A stretch of DNA of 64,000 nucleotides from Borreliella burgdorferi B31 (GCF_000008685.2 NC_001318.1:390398-454397), one strand, 5' to 3'; positions 37,590-53,299 are shown, counted from the first letter of the stretch. The notes: generated by a model from the sequence alone, not told the origin. Translations and numbers: made by a program.

Positions 37590-38225
37590 ATGGGGCTTGT
37601 ATTTTTAGGTCCTCCGGGTTCTGGAAAGGGGACTATTTCAAAAATTATTTCTAATGAATTTAAATATCAACACATTTCAACAGGAGACTTATTTAGAGAA
37701 AATATTTTAAATTCTACGGCTCTTGGGCAAGAAATAAAAAAAATTGTTGAAAGGGGAGAACTGGTCCCCGACCTAATTACAATCAAAATAGTAGAAGATA
37801 AAATTAAAGCTATTAAAAAGAACAAAGATTTTATTTTAGATGGATTTCCGCGCAATATTTGTCAAGCCGAGGCTCTTGACAAATTTTTGCCAAATGTAAA
37901 AATAATAAATTTTTTAATTGATGAAGAGTTAGTGATAAAAAGACTCTCGGGAAGAAGAATTTGCAAATCTTGCAATAATATTTTCAATATATATACCCTA
38001 ACAACAAAAAAAAATGGTATTTGCGACGTTTGTGGGGGAGATCTTTATCAACGAGAAGATGATAAAGAAGAATGCTTAAAAACAAGACTCAAAGAATATA
38101 AATTACAAACAAAACCGCTAATAGAATTTTACTCAAAATGCTCTAGACTTAACAATGTTGATGCATCTGTTAAAATTGATGAAATAAAAAAAAAGATAAT
38201 TAAAATAATGTTAAAAAAAAATTAA
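37590..38225 (+). CDS. adk: Adenylate kinase, zinc-type LID
   Basis: 211 residues. Catalyses ATP + AMP to 2 ADP. P-loop GPPGSGKGT at 7-15, AMP-binding STGDLFRENI and DGFPRNICQAE, and a long LID (about 126-165) with a four-cysteine zinc site (CKSCNNIF and CDVCGG). AGGAG lies 6 nt before the ATG. The gene sits between the TraB-like gene and dipA in the plus-strand run. Confidence 0.97.
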   Translation: MGLVFLGPPGSGKGTISKIISNEFKYQHISTGDLFRENILNSTALGQEIKKIVERGELVPDLITIKIVEDKIKAIKKNKDFILDGFPRNICQAEALDKFLPNVKIINFLIDEELVIKRLSGRRICKSCNNIFNIYTLTTKKNGICDVCGGDLYQREDDKEECLKTRLKEYKLQTKPLIEFYSKCSRLNNVDASVKIDEIKKKIIKIMLKKN

Positions 38226-38248
38226 ATGGAAAAGGTATTTTAAATAAA

Positions 38249-39277
38249 ATGTTAATAAAAAAAATTTGCTTTTGTTTGTTACTTTTGCAAGCAAAAATAA
38301 TTCTTTCCCAAGATCAACAGAACTTAGAATTTAATAATGAATATTTTTATTTTAATTTTCAATCTGCTTATTATCCTCCCCACGAGCTGGGTACAAATGG
38401 AAGCGGCTTTTCACAAAGCTTTAAACATCCTAACTTCCAAAATATTGACCCAAGTTTAAAAATTCCAGTCAATTATTGGGGGGGAATAAAACTAATATCA
38501 TATTTGGGCTACTATAAAAATTTTAAAGCCCTAAACAATCCCAATTCTATATTTTTTAAAAATAATGGTATAGATATAGATTTAAATATCGGATTGTCTC
38601 CTGTAATTGTCTCATTTAAAAGCACAGTAAGCTTTACTCCTATTGCTTTTTTAAATTTATATGCATCAAATGAACTTGGCATAGGTTGGCAAGCTTTTGG
38701 ATTTAAAGGAGTAGGCGTACACATTGAAAATGGGAAATATTCAAATGCTGTTGAATTTTATTCAGAAATAACAGCGGGGGGACGATTCCAATTTGACTTA
38801 AACGCTATTTTTCAAGGAGAATGGACACACATTATTACAGTTATTGGAAATGATTTTACATACTTAATCAATCCCCATGCAAAAAAAGATCAACTTTGGA
38901 AATATAAAGCAGATGATGGTAAAAATATAAATGGCATGCTAATAAAACCTTACGCTCTTTTGGCTTACAAAATGCCAATACCTCTTAACACCATAGGCCT
39001 GCTTTATGAAGGAAAAACACAAATTGGCAAAGAAAGAAACATAAGCTCTTGGAAAAACAAAGGCTGGGGAAGTGATATTTTTTATCACAACATTTCTATT
39101 GTTGCTAATTTTGAAATTATCAAACCTTTAACACTTGGCCTTCAATTTAAATTATCTACAAATCCCACATACACAAGTAACACAGCCGGACTGGCTGATA
39201 TTTCAAAAAGAATAGCAACTGGCAATTCTTATTTTTATTACGATTCTATTGGAATGTCTATAACTTATAAATACTAA
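38249..39277 (+). CDS. dipA: Outer-membrane porin DipA (dicarboxylate-selective)
   Basis: 342 residues. Signal peptide LIKKICFCLLLLQAKIILSQ with cleavage near LSQ/D. The rest is rich in Gly, Asn, Phe and Tyr with beta-strand alternation (FNFQSAYYPPHELGTNGSGF, VSFKSTVSFTPIAFLNLYAS, LGIGWQAFGFKGVGVHIENG) and ends in an aromatic strand SIGMSITYKY typical of barrel insertion. By position and features it matches BB0418, reported as a porin blocked by dicarboxylates. It starts 23 bp after adk with GGAAAAGG upstream. Confidence 0.9.
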   Translation: MLIKKICFCLLLLQAKIILSQDQQNLEFNNEYFYFNFQSAYYPPHELGTNGSGFSQSFKHPNFQNIDPSLKIPVNYWGGIKLISYLGYYKNFKALNNPNSIFFKNNGIDIDLNIGLSPVIVSFKSTVSFTPIAFLNLYASNELGIGWQAFGFKGVGVHIENGKYSNAVEFYSEITAGGRFQFDLNAIFQGEWTHIITVIGNDFTYLINPHAKKDQLWKYKADDGKNINGMLIKPYALLAYKMPIPLNTIGLLYEGKTQIGKERNISSWKNKGWGSDIFYHNISIVANFEIIKPLTLGLQFKLSTNPTYTSNTAGLADISKRIATGNSYFYYDSIGMSITYKY

Positions 39278-39295
39278 AGTCTATTAAATATAAAT

Positions 39296-40219
39296 TTAAT
39301 ATCTAAACTGATTTCTTCCAGAAACTTTAGCCTCATAAAGCTTGCGATCAGCAAGCCTTATGATATTGGTAAAATTGTTATCAATAGGAACTTCTTGAGC
39401 AAGCCCAATTGAAACAGTAACAATGCCAGAAACACTACTGTGCTCATGAACTATTCTTAAGCGTTTTATATCATTAATCATTGTTTTAATAATACTAACC
39501 ATTTCATTTAGACTTTTGTTGACAGAAAAAAAAATAAATTCTTCCCCTCCATATCGAGCAACATCTATTTTATATTTTAAGGAAACCTTATATAAGGCTT
39601 TAGCAATCAATTTAAGACATTCATCACCATTGGTATGGCCATAATTATCATTGTAATTTTTAAAATTATCAATATCTAACATTCCAACAATTATTATTTC
39701 TTTACTTTCTAAAGCTTTCATCCACGACTTAGAAAATTTATCCATAAAAAATCTTCTGTTTGGAATTTGAGTAAGCCCATCAATTCTAGACAAGCTTTTA
39801 AAATAATCTCTTAACCTTTTTAATTCAAGATGTGTCTTAACTCTAGCATCAATTATTCGACTATTAAAAGGCTTTAAAATATAATCTACTCCACCAACGT
39901 TAAATCCTTCAAGCTGAGCATCTGTGGAACTTCTTGAACTAATGAAAATTACAGGAATCTCTTTAGTATCGGGATCGCTTTTTAGCTTTCTGCATACCTC
40001 ATAACCGTTAATATCTGGAAGACCTATGTCAAGAAGTATAAGATCAGGACTATCTTTTTCAACTTGCTTTAAAGCATCAAGTCCATTTGTTGCAACCTCA
40101 ATCTCGTAAGCACCTTGCAATATATTTACCAATAAATCTAAATTGTGGGGAGAATCATCCACAATTAAAAGCTTCTGATTCTCTGCTTCAAAAGCTTTAT
40201 CTTTAATTATCATTTCCAC
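39296..40219 (-). CDS. rrp1: Response regulator diguanylate cyclase Rrp1
   Basis: 307 residues. REC domain (about 15-130) with acidic pair Asp21-Asp22 and phospho-acceptor Asp64 in LILLDIGLPD, followed by a GGDEF domain whose active motif is GGEEF at 224-228. It makes cyclic-di-GMP from GTP and is the sole diguanylate cyclase known in B. burgdorferi, needed in the tick phase. The listed start is GTG directly after the hk1 stop (2-bp gap); ATG two codons later is equally possible. It is co-transcribed with its kinase gene and convergent with dipA. Confidence 0.97.
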   Translation of the reverse strand: MEMIIKDKAFEAENQKLLIVDDSPHNLDLLVNILQGAYEIEVATNGLDALKQVEKDSPDLILLDIGLPDINGYEVCRKLKSDPDTKEIPVIFISSRSSTDAQLEGFNVGGVDYILKPFNSRIIDARVKTHLELKRLRDYFKSLSRIDGLTQIPNRRFFMDKFSKSWMKALESKEIIIVGMLDIDNFKNYNDNYGHTNGDECLKLIAKALYKVSLKYKIDVARYGGEEFIFFSVNKSLNEMVSIIKTMINDIKRLRIVHEHSSVSGIVTVSIGLAQEVPIDNNFTNIIRLADRKLYEAKVSGRNQFRY

Positions 40220-40221
40220 TG

Positions 40222-43200
40222 CTAATATCTCTTATTATTAAGCATTTCAATAATCTCTTCAAGAATCTTAGAGCTCTCAGCAAATCTATATAATCTTAAA
40301 TTTCTGCGAAGATCACTAAATAATACCTGAATATTATCGTCTAAAACATATTTATTAATGCTCTCAAGAATTTCTTTGTATTCTCTTGGCTTTCTAGTCT
40401 TAATACCAATTAAAAGTTTGTTGAGAAGGTTTAAAAATTGATCATTATTTTTAAAATATAGCTTGTTCTCACTAACAATCTCAGACTCAAACAAAATATT
40501 TTCCTTTATGTCGCTTATTAGTTGAAATAAATCATCTTTTACAAAAGAATACATTTTTTTCAACTCAGAAATTGAATCTTTACTTGTTTCAATTTTTTGA
40601 AAATCTTTATACAATTCGCTACGCATATTAGAAAGAGCTCCAGATATTGAATGAGATATATCCTTAATTAAAGACAAATCTTCCTCATCAAAAGCTTTTT
40701 CCAAATCAATAATATTAATAGAGATAAAATCAACAAGCCCTCTACATAATTCAGAATATGATACATATGAAAGATTTAATTCTTTTAAAGCCCTATTAAC
40801 ATCTAAATTAGGAAACTTAACAAGTTGATTCAAATTTTCATTCTCCCCAATATCATCAACTTCAAACTGTAAGTATTTTTTTAATATAGTTTTAATTGAA
40901 CTTATGTGTATTGGTTTTGAGATATAATCATTCATACCACTTGCAAGACACTTGTCTTTATACTCTTGCAAAGCATGCGCTGTTACAGCAACCAAAACAC
41001 AAGGCTTTAAATTCTTTGCCTTTTCAAATTTTCTAATTTCCTTAGCCACCGAAAATCCATCATATCTTGGCATTCGTATATCAATAAAAGAGATAGTATA
41101 TTTTTTATCTTTTAAAGATTTTAAAGCCTTTACTCCATCATCTACAACATCAATAAAATTTTCATTAATGCCTATAACAACAAGAATATCTTTCAACACT
41201 TTTTGATTTACCTGATTATCTTCAGCTATTAAAACATTAATGGGCTCTTTTATCCTTAAAGCACTATCTATTGGAACCAAATCCTCAAAATCCATTTCTG
41301 GGTTAAACTCTTTTTTATAAAGAATAGAGCATATACCAAGCCCCATTAAAGGCTTTTTAACATAACCATATTTTAAATTTTTTAGAGCTTTATTATCTAA
41401 ATAATAAAATAAAAAAATAATTTGTACATCAGAATTTAGTCTTTCAATATTATTGGCAAGTCGAATACCCTCTTGAATATTATCGTTATTTACATTTATA
41501 TAAACAAAATTATAAGAAGGGTATTTCTTGAAGACTTTATAAGCATCCTCAAAAGACGCTACATAGCGCACATTAGAAGAGCATCCCAATAAAATCGAAC
41601 AGTGCTCAAAAATTTTAATAGATTTTTGACTTAAAAGCACATTTAATACTTTATTGTCACCATTTACTGATTGAAATCTATTGATTGACAATTTTTTACT
41701 TTTAAGCTCACTACCCAATAAAAAGGGCAACATAAATGAAAAAGTTGTACCCTCTCCCACCTTGCTATCAACAGCAATACCAAGACCACCCATTAGTCTT
41801 ATAAGCTCTCTAGATATTGACAATCCCAATCCTGCACCTTCATGAACCCTTGAAGAAGAATCATCCTCTTGTTTAAATATTTCAAATATCTTAGAAAAAT
41901 TTTCTTTTTCAATCCCTTTGCCTGTATCTATTACCTTAAATTCAACTGTAACCAAAACCCTATTACCATCAGTTCTTGTTCTACATACTTCTTCATAATT
42001 TAAAACAATAACACCATCATCTGTAAACTTAAAAGCATTTCCTATTAAATTAATTAAAACTTGTTTAATTTTTACAATATCACCCTTTATATAATTATTA
42101 AAAATAGATTTAGAATAAGAGAATAAATCAATATTTTTCTTTGCACATTGAGATTGAAAAGCTTTTAAAACCATTTCCATTTCACTCTCTAAATCAATCT
42201 CTTGACTCTCAACATATAATTCATTGACATCTATTTTAGACAAATACAATATATCATCAATTAAAGAAAGCAAAGAATCAGATGAATAATTTATCATCCT
42301 AACATAATCTTTTTGAACATCTGTAAGAATAGTTGTATCCAAAAGCTCAGTAGCCGCCATTATTCCGTTAATAGGGGTACGAATATCATGACTGACATTG
42401 GCTATAAAAATGGTTTTAGCAGCATTAGCGGCTTCCGCAATCTTTTTTTCATTCATCACAAAAGAATATCTTCTTTTCTGCTCAAATGATAATCTGAACA
42501 TAAATATAATTACAAATCCTAAAAAAGTAAAATAAAATATAATGAATGTTATCACTAAAAATTTGAAATTTTTAAACCTGATACTTCTGGATTTATAATA
42601 AATATCAAATTTCCAATCATTTAAATACATCTGACTGTCAACATTTGAACGCATAACAACTTTTTGAATAATTTCTTTCAAGATATAATCTTGATTATAA
42701 ATAGCAAGACTCAAATCAAAAGCCAAATCTCTAAAAGTAGGAATTTTTTCAACATCATCAATATTTAATTCCTCAAAAACAGCAGCAGCTGTATACTCAT
42801 CGCTAATAATCCCATCTACCTTTCCCTTATAAAGAAGAAGCAACGCTTCATTAAAACTGCTTACCAGAATAAGCTTTGATTTAATATTAGAAGCCAAATT
42901 TTTACTATATAAAAAATCAAGTATAGCAAACTTTTCTAAAGATCTAGATGGAAGCACCCTTTTCTTATTTGAAAAAATATAAAGTGGAATTCGAGAATTT
43001 AATTTTATGTTGAAAACATTATCTAAATTTGAATCGGTTGCATTAGTATTTAGCATATCGATTTTTCCAGATTTGATTAATTTTTTAAGATCTAAACTGC
43101 TGTGTACTTTAATTATGTTAAATCTCAAACCTGAAAACATTCTAATCTTATCAAGCAAAAATTGATTTATTCCTTTATAATTATTTGCCTCAACATAATC

Positions 43201-44706
43201 TATTGGATACCAATTTTTAACAGCAAGATTTAATTTATTATTTTTTGATAACCAAATTTTTTCTTCTATATTAAATTTAACCTTATTCATAATTTTATAA
43301 CTATTTATTCTAGAACTATTAATCTCTTCTTTATCCAACCAATTTTTATCTATTTGAAGCAAAGATTCAAATGAAATATCATCAAATATAGAATTGAGAA
43401 TATATTTAATAACCTTATAAATCCTATTATCAATGGCTAATACTAAAAACCTATTTTTATTAAAAATCGAATCGTAAGATTTTAATCTACCGTTATATCC
43501 ATTTAATTTTAACAAATATTTTGTTGTTATTGAATTTTCTATAAACCCATATGAATTATTAACAATATCTATAAAGTTATTAACAATATCTTTATTCTTA
43601 TTTAATTGAATATTATTAAAATTAAAATCAATAAACTGAGAATTTATTGGACCAGCATCATTGCTTAGGTCTTTAGAATAAAATTTAAAATTAAGAGGAT
43701 ATATTGGCTTACTTACTACATAATTAACATTTTCCAACACACTATCATTGCTAATAATTCCTCCAAAAATACCTACTGATTTTCCATCTAATGATTTCTT
43801 AATATCCTCTTTGGAAAATCCCTTAAAAATAGGTTTAAAGATATGTTGTCTTGAGAGAAGATTCCACAAATCCACTAAAATGCCAGACAATTTTCCCTGT
43901 GAATTAATAAAACTTAAAGGAGGATAATCATTATATAAACCAACATCAACAAAACTTCCCTTAGCATTGCTATCTAAAAAAGAAAAAACAAGTTCCTCAG
44001 GCATTTTCATTAAATATGAAAACAAATCTAAATTCAAATTCTTTACTATCTCAGGAGCATTTCTACTAATAGCCACTCTATTTTTGATACTATAAAAAAC
44101 ATCCCCGGTAAAAATCACAAGATCTTCACTTAAAAAGTTATTTGCAATATAATGTAAAGTCTTGCAATCACCATATATATAATCAACTTTATCGTTTTTT
44201 AAGGCCAATACTAACTCTTGAGAATTATCAGCCAAAAAAATGGTGTTAACGTTTTTTAACCTTAAGATATCTTCATATATTGTATTTTTAATAACTCCTA
44301 TATTAAAATTGGATAAAAATGTTGAATGGGTATTTTTATATTTTTTATTAGAGTTTTTAAAAAATAAAATTGAAATACTCCTAGCAAGCTCACTTTTAAA
44401 ATAAAAAAAATCATTTAATTTTACATTATAAGTTAATCCTAAATATATTGCTTCGTCTTCAATTTCACTTTCATTTAAATTATCAATATGCTCAACCATA
44501 ATATCAGCATTATTATCTTTTGCCCATTTATCTAAAATAGAAAAAATAAGTCCTTCATATTCTCCTTTATTATTCTTGTAGTAAAAAGGAAAAAATTGAT
44601 CTACAAGCTTAAACTTGAAAATATCCTTAGAAAATAAATTGACGTTGACAAAGCAAACCAAAAGTAAAATTAAAAAATTAGTACTTAAAAAGTTTGCTTT
44701 TTTCAT
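40222..44706 (-). CDS. hk1: Hybrid sensor histidine kinase Hk1
   Basis: 1494 residues. A signal peptide (about 1-27) is followed by a large periplasmic part with several solute-binding-protein-like modules (for example FKFKLVDQFFPFYYKNNKGE, GSFVDVGLYNDYPPLSFINS, LNLAVKNWYPIDYVEANNYK). One transmembrane helix lies near 715-737. A HisKA domain has His773 in NVSHDIRTPING, and the HATPase has NLIGNAFKFTDDG and GAGLGLSISRELI. A pseudo-receiver follows with no acceptor Asp. A true receiver has Asp1209 (SFIDIRMPRYDG), and an HPt domain has His1352 (ISHSISGALSNM). It senses small ligands, perhaps amino acids, and phosphorylates Rrp1, encoded 2 bp downstream. Confidence 0.97.
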   Translation of the reverse strand: MKKANFLSTNFLILLLVCFVNVNLFSKDIFKFKLVDQFFPFYYKNNKGEYEGLIFSILDKWAKDNNADIMVEHIDNLNESEIEDEAIYLGLTYNVKLNDFFYFKSELARSISILFFKNSNKKYKNTHSTFLSNFNIGVIKNTIYEDILRLKNVNTIFLADNSQELVLALKNDKVDYIYGDCKTLHYIANNFLSEDLVIFTGDVFYSIKNRVAISRNAPEIVKNLNLDLFSYLMKMPEELVFSFLDSNAKGSFVDVGLYNDYPPLSFINSQGKLSGILVDLWNLLSRQHIFKPIFKGFSKEDIKKSLDGKSVGIFGGIISNDSVLENVNYVVSKPIYPLNFKFYSKDLSNDAGPINSQFIDFNFNNIQLNKNKDIVNNFIDIVNNSYGFIENSITTKYLLKLNGYNGRLKSYDSIFNKNRFLVLAIDNRIYKVIKYILNSIFDDISFESLLQIDKNWLDKEEINSSRINSYKIMNKVKFNIEEKIWLSKNNKLNLAVKNWYPIDYVEANNYKGINQFLLDKIRMFSGLRFNIIKVHSSLDLKKLIKSGKIDMLNTNATDSNLDNVFNIKLNSRIPLYIFSNKKRVLPSRSLEKFAILDFLYSKNLASNIKSKLILVSSFNEALLLLYKGKVDGIISDEYTAAAVFEELNIDDVEKIPTFRDLAFDLSLAIYNQDYILKEIIQKVVMRSNVDSQMYLNDWKFDIYYKSRSIRFKNFKFLVITFIIFYFTFLGFVIIFMFRLSFEQKRRYSFVMNEKKIAEAANAAKTIFIANVSHDIRTPINGIMAATELLDTTILTDVQKDYVRMINYSSDSLLSLIDDILYLSKIDVNELYVESQEIDLESEMEMVLKAFQSQCAKKNIDLFSYSKSIFNNYIKGDIVKIKQVLINLIGNAFKFTDDGVIVLNYEEVCRTRTDGNRVLVTVEFKVIDTGKGIEKENFSKIFEIFKQEDDSSSRVHEGAGLGLSISRELIRLMGGLGIAVDSKVGEGTTFSFMLPFLLGSELKSKKLSINRFQSVNGDNKVLNVLLSQKSIKIFEHCSILLGCSSNVRYVASFEDAYKVFKKYPSYNFVYINVNNDNIQEGIRLANNIERLNSDVQIIFLFYYLDNKALKNLKYGYVKKPLMGLGICSILYKKEFNPEMDFEDLVPIDSALRIKEPINVLIAEDNQVNQKVLKDILVVIGINENFIDVVDDGVKALKSLKDKKYTISFIDIRMPRYDGFSVAKEIRKFEKAKNLKPCVLVAVTAHALQEYKDKCLASGMNDYISKPIHISSIKTILKKYLQFEVDDIGENENLNQLVKFPNLDVNRALKELNLSYVSYSELCRGLVDFISINIIDLEKAFDEEDLSLIKDISHSISGALSNMRSELYKDFQKIETSKDSISELKKMYSFVKDDLFQLISDIKENILFESEIVSENKLYFKNNDQFLNLLNKLLIGIKTRKPREYKEILESINKYVLDDNIQVLFSDLRRNLRLYRFAESSKILEEIIEMLNNKRY

Positions 44707-44803
44707 GTTATTTTAAAATTCCCTTATTAAAAACAACAGTTTTACCACTGTGTAAAAATAAATATACACAATAAATTCAAGGTTTAAAGTATAAAAACAA
44801 AAA

Positions 44804-44915
44804 CCCTGGCAATAACCTACTCTCCCGCGAACTCGCAGTACCATCAGCGAATAAGAGCTTAACTTCTGTGTTCGGAATGATAACAGGTGTTTCCTCTTTT
44901 CTTTAACCACCAGGG
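44804..44915 (-). rRNA. rrf: 5S rRNA, copy 1
   Basis: 112 nt on the minus strand. Terminal helix CCCTGG/CCAGGG closes the molecule; CATTCCGAACACAGAAGTTA is the conserved 5S loop B/C region. The closing GGG is followed by T-rich sequence that would end transcription. It is identical to copy 2. Confidence 0.95.
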
Positions 44916-44937
44916 TTTTTACAAGGAAGACAAAAAT

Positions 44938-47866
<2,929 letters not shown>

Positions 47867-47918
47867 ATATTTTTATCTTCCATCTCTATTTTGCCAATTT
47901 ATTTATACAACATAAAAT

Positions 47919-47947
47919 AATATATATCTTTGTTTAATACATGTCAA
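47919..47947 (-). promoter_or_regulatory. Promoter of 23S-5S unit 1
   Basis: On the minus strand TTGACA (47942-47947), 17-bp spacer, TATATT (47919-47924). It differs from the unit-2 promoter by one spacer base and is preceded by unit 2, so unit 1 can be transcribed independently. The spacer 47950-48048 holds no gene. Confidence 0.75.
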
Positions 47948-48048
47948 TATATATTTTATTTTTTATGTTATTTAAACAACACATTCAAAAACACCAATAT
48001 TTAAAAAACATAAAAATAAAATCAAAGTTTAAAGTATAAAAATAAAAA

Positions 48049-48160
48049 CCCTGGCAATAACCTACTCTCCCGCGAACTCGCAGTACCATCAGCGAATAAG
48101 AGCTTAACTTCTGTGTTCGGAATGATAACAGGTGTTTCCTCTTTTCTTTAACCACCAGGG
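48049..48160 (-). rRNA. rrf: 5S rRNA, copy 2
   Basis: 112 nt on the minus strand, identical to copy 1, with the same terminal helix and a T-rich tail. Confidence 0.95.
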
Positions 48161-48182
48161 TTTTTACAAGGAAGACAAAAAT

Positions 48183-51111
<2,929 letters not shown>

Positions 51112-51163
51112 ATATTTTTATCTTCCATCTCTATTTTGCCAATTTGTTTATGCAACATAAAAT

Positions 51164-51192
51164 AATATATATCTTTGTTTAATCCATGTCAA
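51164..51192 (-). promoter_or_regulatory. Promoter of 23S-5S unit 2
   Basis: On the minus strand TTGACA (51187-51192), 17-bp spacer, TATATT (51164-51169), a near-consensus sigma-70 promoter about 46 nt before the predicted 23S 5' end. It shows that 23S is not transcribed only from the 16S promoter. Confidence 0.75.
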
Positions 51193-51315
51193 TACTTATT
51201 CCAATATTTTAATAAATAAATTTTCAAAAATACATTATAAGTAAAAAATTTATATTTTAAATAGAAAATCCTGCTAAAAATAAATCAAATGGATTAAACA
51301 TTTAAATACAAATTA

Positions 51316-52155
51316 TTAATATTTAATATTAAGCTTAAAAAAATCAATTAAAAACCTAGCAACGCCATCCTCATTATTACTAAATCTTGTTATTTCATTC
51401 TTTGCTAAATTAATTTTAAGAAATTCATTGGCATTTTTCATTAAAACCCCTTTACCAAGATTTTTGAGCATTTCATAATCATTATTATTATCTCCAAAAG
51501 CTAAAACATCACACAATGGAATGCTTTCAAGAAAAGCAATATTTTTAATAGCATTATATTTATTAGCATTAATATTGGTAACCTCTAATAAATCTTTAGA
51601 AGAAAAAAACACTCTTGTGTCCTGGAAATCTTTACTTTTAATCTCAGTGTCAAGTTTATTAAGAATTGCCAAATCGTCACAATAATAAACAATCTTAGAA
51701 ACAGAATCAACGTTTAGTTTGGTCAAATCTCCAATAATAACATTTAAGCCCAAATCTTTAATAAAATGTTTCATAATAGGACTTTTAACATCTGCATTAG
51801 AATACCAAGTGTCAAAAGTATAAAGATTAACATCAACATTATCTGTATTTATCTTGAGAATTTCTTTTGCTAAGTCATAATTCATTGCGTATCTAAAAAT
51901 TAAATTTTCTTGCAAAAACACTTCAGCCCCATTCGCCGTTACAAGATAATTTTCATTAATACTAATTTCTTTTAATTGGCTCCTTATATTTTTAACTTCA
52001 CTCAATCTTCTACCGGTTGCAATAATTATTTTAAAATCTTCCTTCAAAGCCAAAAGAACCTCAAGAGTTAAAAAGGCAATCTCATGGTTATTATTCAATA
52101 AAGTGCCATCAAGGTCAAAAACCAGCATTTTATATCTTTTATAATTAGAATTCAT
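51316..52155 (-). CDS. HAD-superfamily (Cof-type) phosphatase
   Basis: 279 residues. Class IIB HAD hydrolase acting on small phosphorylated metabolites. Motif I is FDLDGTLLN with nucleophile Asp14, motif II IIATGRR, and motif III/IV LAFGDNNNDYEMLKNLGKGV. A cap domain sits between about 85 and 190. Cytoplasmic, no signal. It lies inside the long 16S-23S spacer, upstream of 23S unit 2 and downstream of mag. An AGAGAG-rich site precedes the ATG. Confidence 0.92.
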   Translation of the reverse strand: MNSNYKRYKMLVFDLDGTLLNNNHEIAFLTLEVLLALKEDFKIIIATGRRLSEVKNIRSQLKEISINENYLVTANGAEVFLQENLIFRYAMNYDLAKEILKINTDNVDVNLYTFDTWYSNADVKSPIMKHFIKDLGLNVIIGDLTKLNVDSVSKIVYYCDDLAILNKLDTEIKSKDFQDTRVFFSSKDLLEVTNINANKYNAIKNIAFLESIPLCDVLAFGDNNNDYEMLKNLGKGVLMKNANEFLKINLAKNEITRFSNNEDGVARFLIDFFKLNIKY

Positions 52156-52290
52156 ATATAAATCTCTCTTTTAAGATATACTATCACAAATAATTTATTC
52201 TTAATAAATTATTCTTAAAGCATAAAATAATAAAATTTAATAATATTATATTTTTTTAAAAAAATTTAAAAAAATATAATTAAATGAAAA

Positions 52291-52851
52291 TCAACGCCTT
52301 GAAACAAATTTATTATCTTTGATATAAAACCTCCAAAGCTTGTTTATATCACTCTCTTGTGCATAATTAATATTGATTCTTTTTGAACAAACTATATTAA
52401 AATCTAGATTCAAACCTCTTTGTAAAAAAAGCTCATTATTCCCAATAAGATCAACTTTATTAAAAGTTAAATCAATGTTTAAAAATTTTGTAAGTTTTCC
52501 AGGACCATTAGTAAGAATGCTCTTCTCTCCCAATAGTGGAGAAATAGGCTCTACACTTCTGATTAAAACAGCTTGAGGATTATTTTTATCTGCAGTCACA
52601 ACGTTAAACATATAATGCATACCATATATTATATACACATAAGAATATCCTCCTATTCTATACATAGCACTTGTGCGATTTGTTATCTTGCCGCCATAAG
52701 AATGACAAGCGCTATCTGTTATCCCCATATAAGCTTCCGTTTCAACAATTCTGGTAACTATTTCCTCTTTGTCGATCTTTCTGATCAACAAATTACCAAG
52801 CAATAACTTTGCAACGGTAGTAGCATCTTGCAAAAAAAAATATCGATCCAT
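52291..52851 (-). CDS. mag: 3-methyladenine (alkylated purine) DNA glycosylase, AAG/MPG family
   Basis: 186 residues. Excises alkylated purines in base-excision repair. Family motifs are RIVETEAYMG (catalytic Glu), DSACHSYGGKITNRTSAMYR, the GGYSYVYIIYGMHYMFNVV core, AVLIRSVEPI and LTNGPGKLTKFLNIDL. It is located within the rRNA spacer, 135 bp upstream of the HAD gene. The ATG at 52851 has only a weak ribosome site. The 374-bp region 52852-53225 between it and tRNA-Ile holds palindromes and promoters but no gene. Confidence 0.93.
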   Translation of the reverse strand: MDRYFFLQDATTVAKLLLGNLLIRKIDKEEIVTRIVETEAYMGITDSACHSYGGKITNRTSAMYRIGGYSYVYIIYGMHYMFNVVTADKNNPQAVLIRSVEPISPLLGEKSILTNGPGKLTKFLNIDLTFNKVDLIGNNELFLQRGLNLDFNIVCSKRININYAQESDINKLWRFYIKDNKFVSRR

Positions 52852-53002
52852 AAGCTCAATTTTAAAACAAAATAATAATAAAAATTATTACCAAAACACA
52901 CATGTAAAATATGAAAACATATTGCCTAGAATAAAAATAAAAACTAAAATCATTTAATCACCCAGTAAATACATATTTTAAATAAATTCTTGGTTGATTA
53001 AT

Positions 53003-53056
53003 AAATTTTTTTGATTTTTAATCAAAAAAATTTAAAAAGTTGAACTAGTTCAACTT
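53003..53056. repeat. Hairpin and 20-bp palindrome in the mag/tRNA-Ile gap
   Basis: A perfect 14-bp inverted repeat (53003-53016 / 53020-53033, 3-nt loop, with T- and A-runs) is followed 4 bp later by a perfect 20-bp palindrome at 53037-53056 centred on ACTAGT. The first could terminate transcription; the second has no loop and looks like a dimeric-protein site. Confidence 0.45.
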
Positions 53057-53137
53057 AAATCAGCTTATATGAAAATGCTAATCTAAAATACAAAATATCG
53101 AATATTGACAAATATATAAAAAATTATAAACTATATG

Positions 53138-53176
53138 CAATATCTCTTACATCTTGAAAAGATATAAGAGATATTG
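53138..53176 (+). promoter_or_regulatory. Long hairpin overlapping the tRNA-Ile promoter
   Basis: Arms of 12 bp (53138-53149 and 53165-53176) extended after one mismatch by an inner 5-bp stem. The right arm reaches into the -35 hexamer (53174-53179), so it could be an operator. A second TTGACA at about 53105-53110 with TAAACT 16 bp later lies upstream. Confidence 0.4.
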
Positions 53177-53202
53177 ACAAAATCATAAGATTTAAATAAA
53201 AT
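53174..53202 (+). promoter_or_regulatory. Promoter of tRNA-Ile
   Basis: TTGACA (53174-53179), 17-bp spacer, TAAAAT (53197-53202) predicts a start near 53209, about 17 nt before the mature tRNA end. Confidence 0.7.
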
Positions 53203-53225
53203 TTGTAAAGAATTGATATGCTTAA

Positions 53226-53299
53226 GGGATCATAGCTCAGGTGGTTAGAGCGCAGGTCTGATAAACCTGAGGTCGGATGTTCAACTCATCCTGGTCCCA
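53226..53299 (+). tRNA. trnI: tRNA-Ile (anticodon GAT)
   Basis: 74-nt cloverleaf on the plus strand, opposite to all rRNA genes. Acceptor GGGATCA/TGGTCCC with discriminator A; D-arm GCTCAGGTGGTTAGAGC; anticodon stem CAGGT/ACCTG with loop CTGATAA gives GAT; T-arm GGATG TTCAACT CATCC. No CCA is encoded. Confidence 0.95.

Noticed and set aside
39282-39301. Inverted repeat between dipA and rrp1 as terminator
   Set aside because: 8-bp stem without any G/C pair; too weak to claim.
44713-44910. 65-codon minus-strand frame covering the first 5S gene
   Set aside because: It overlaps 5S rRNA almost entirely; chance frame.
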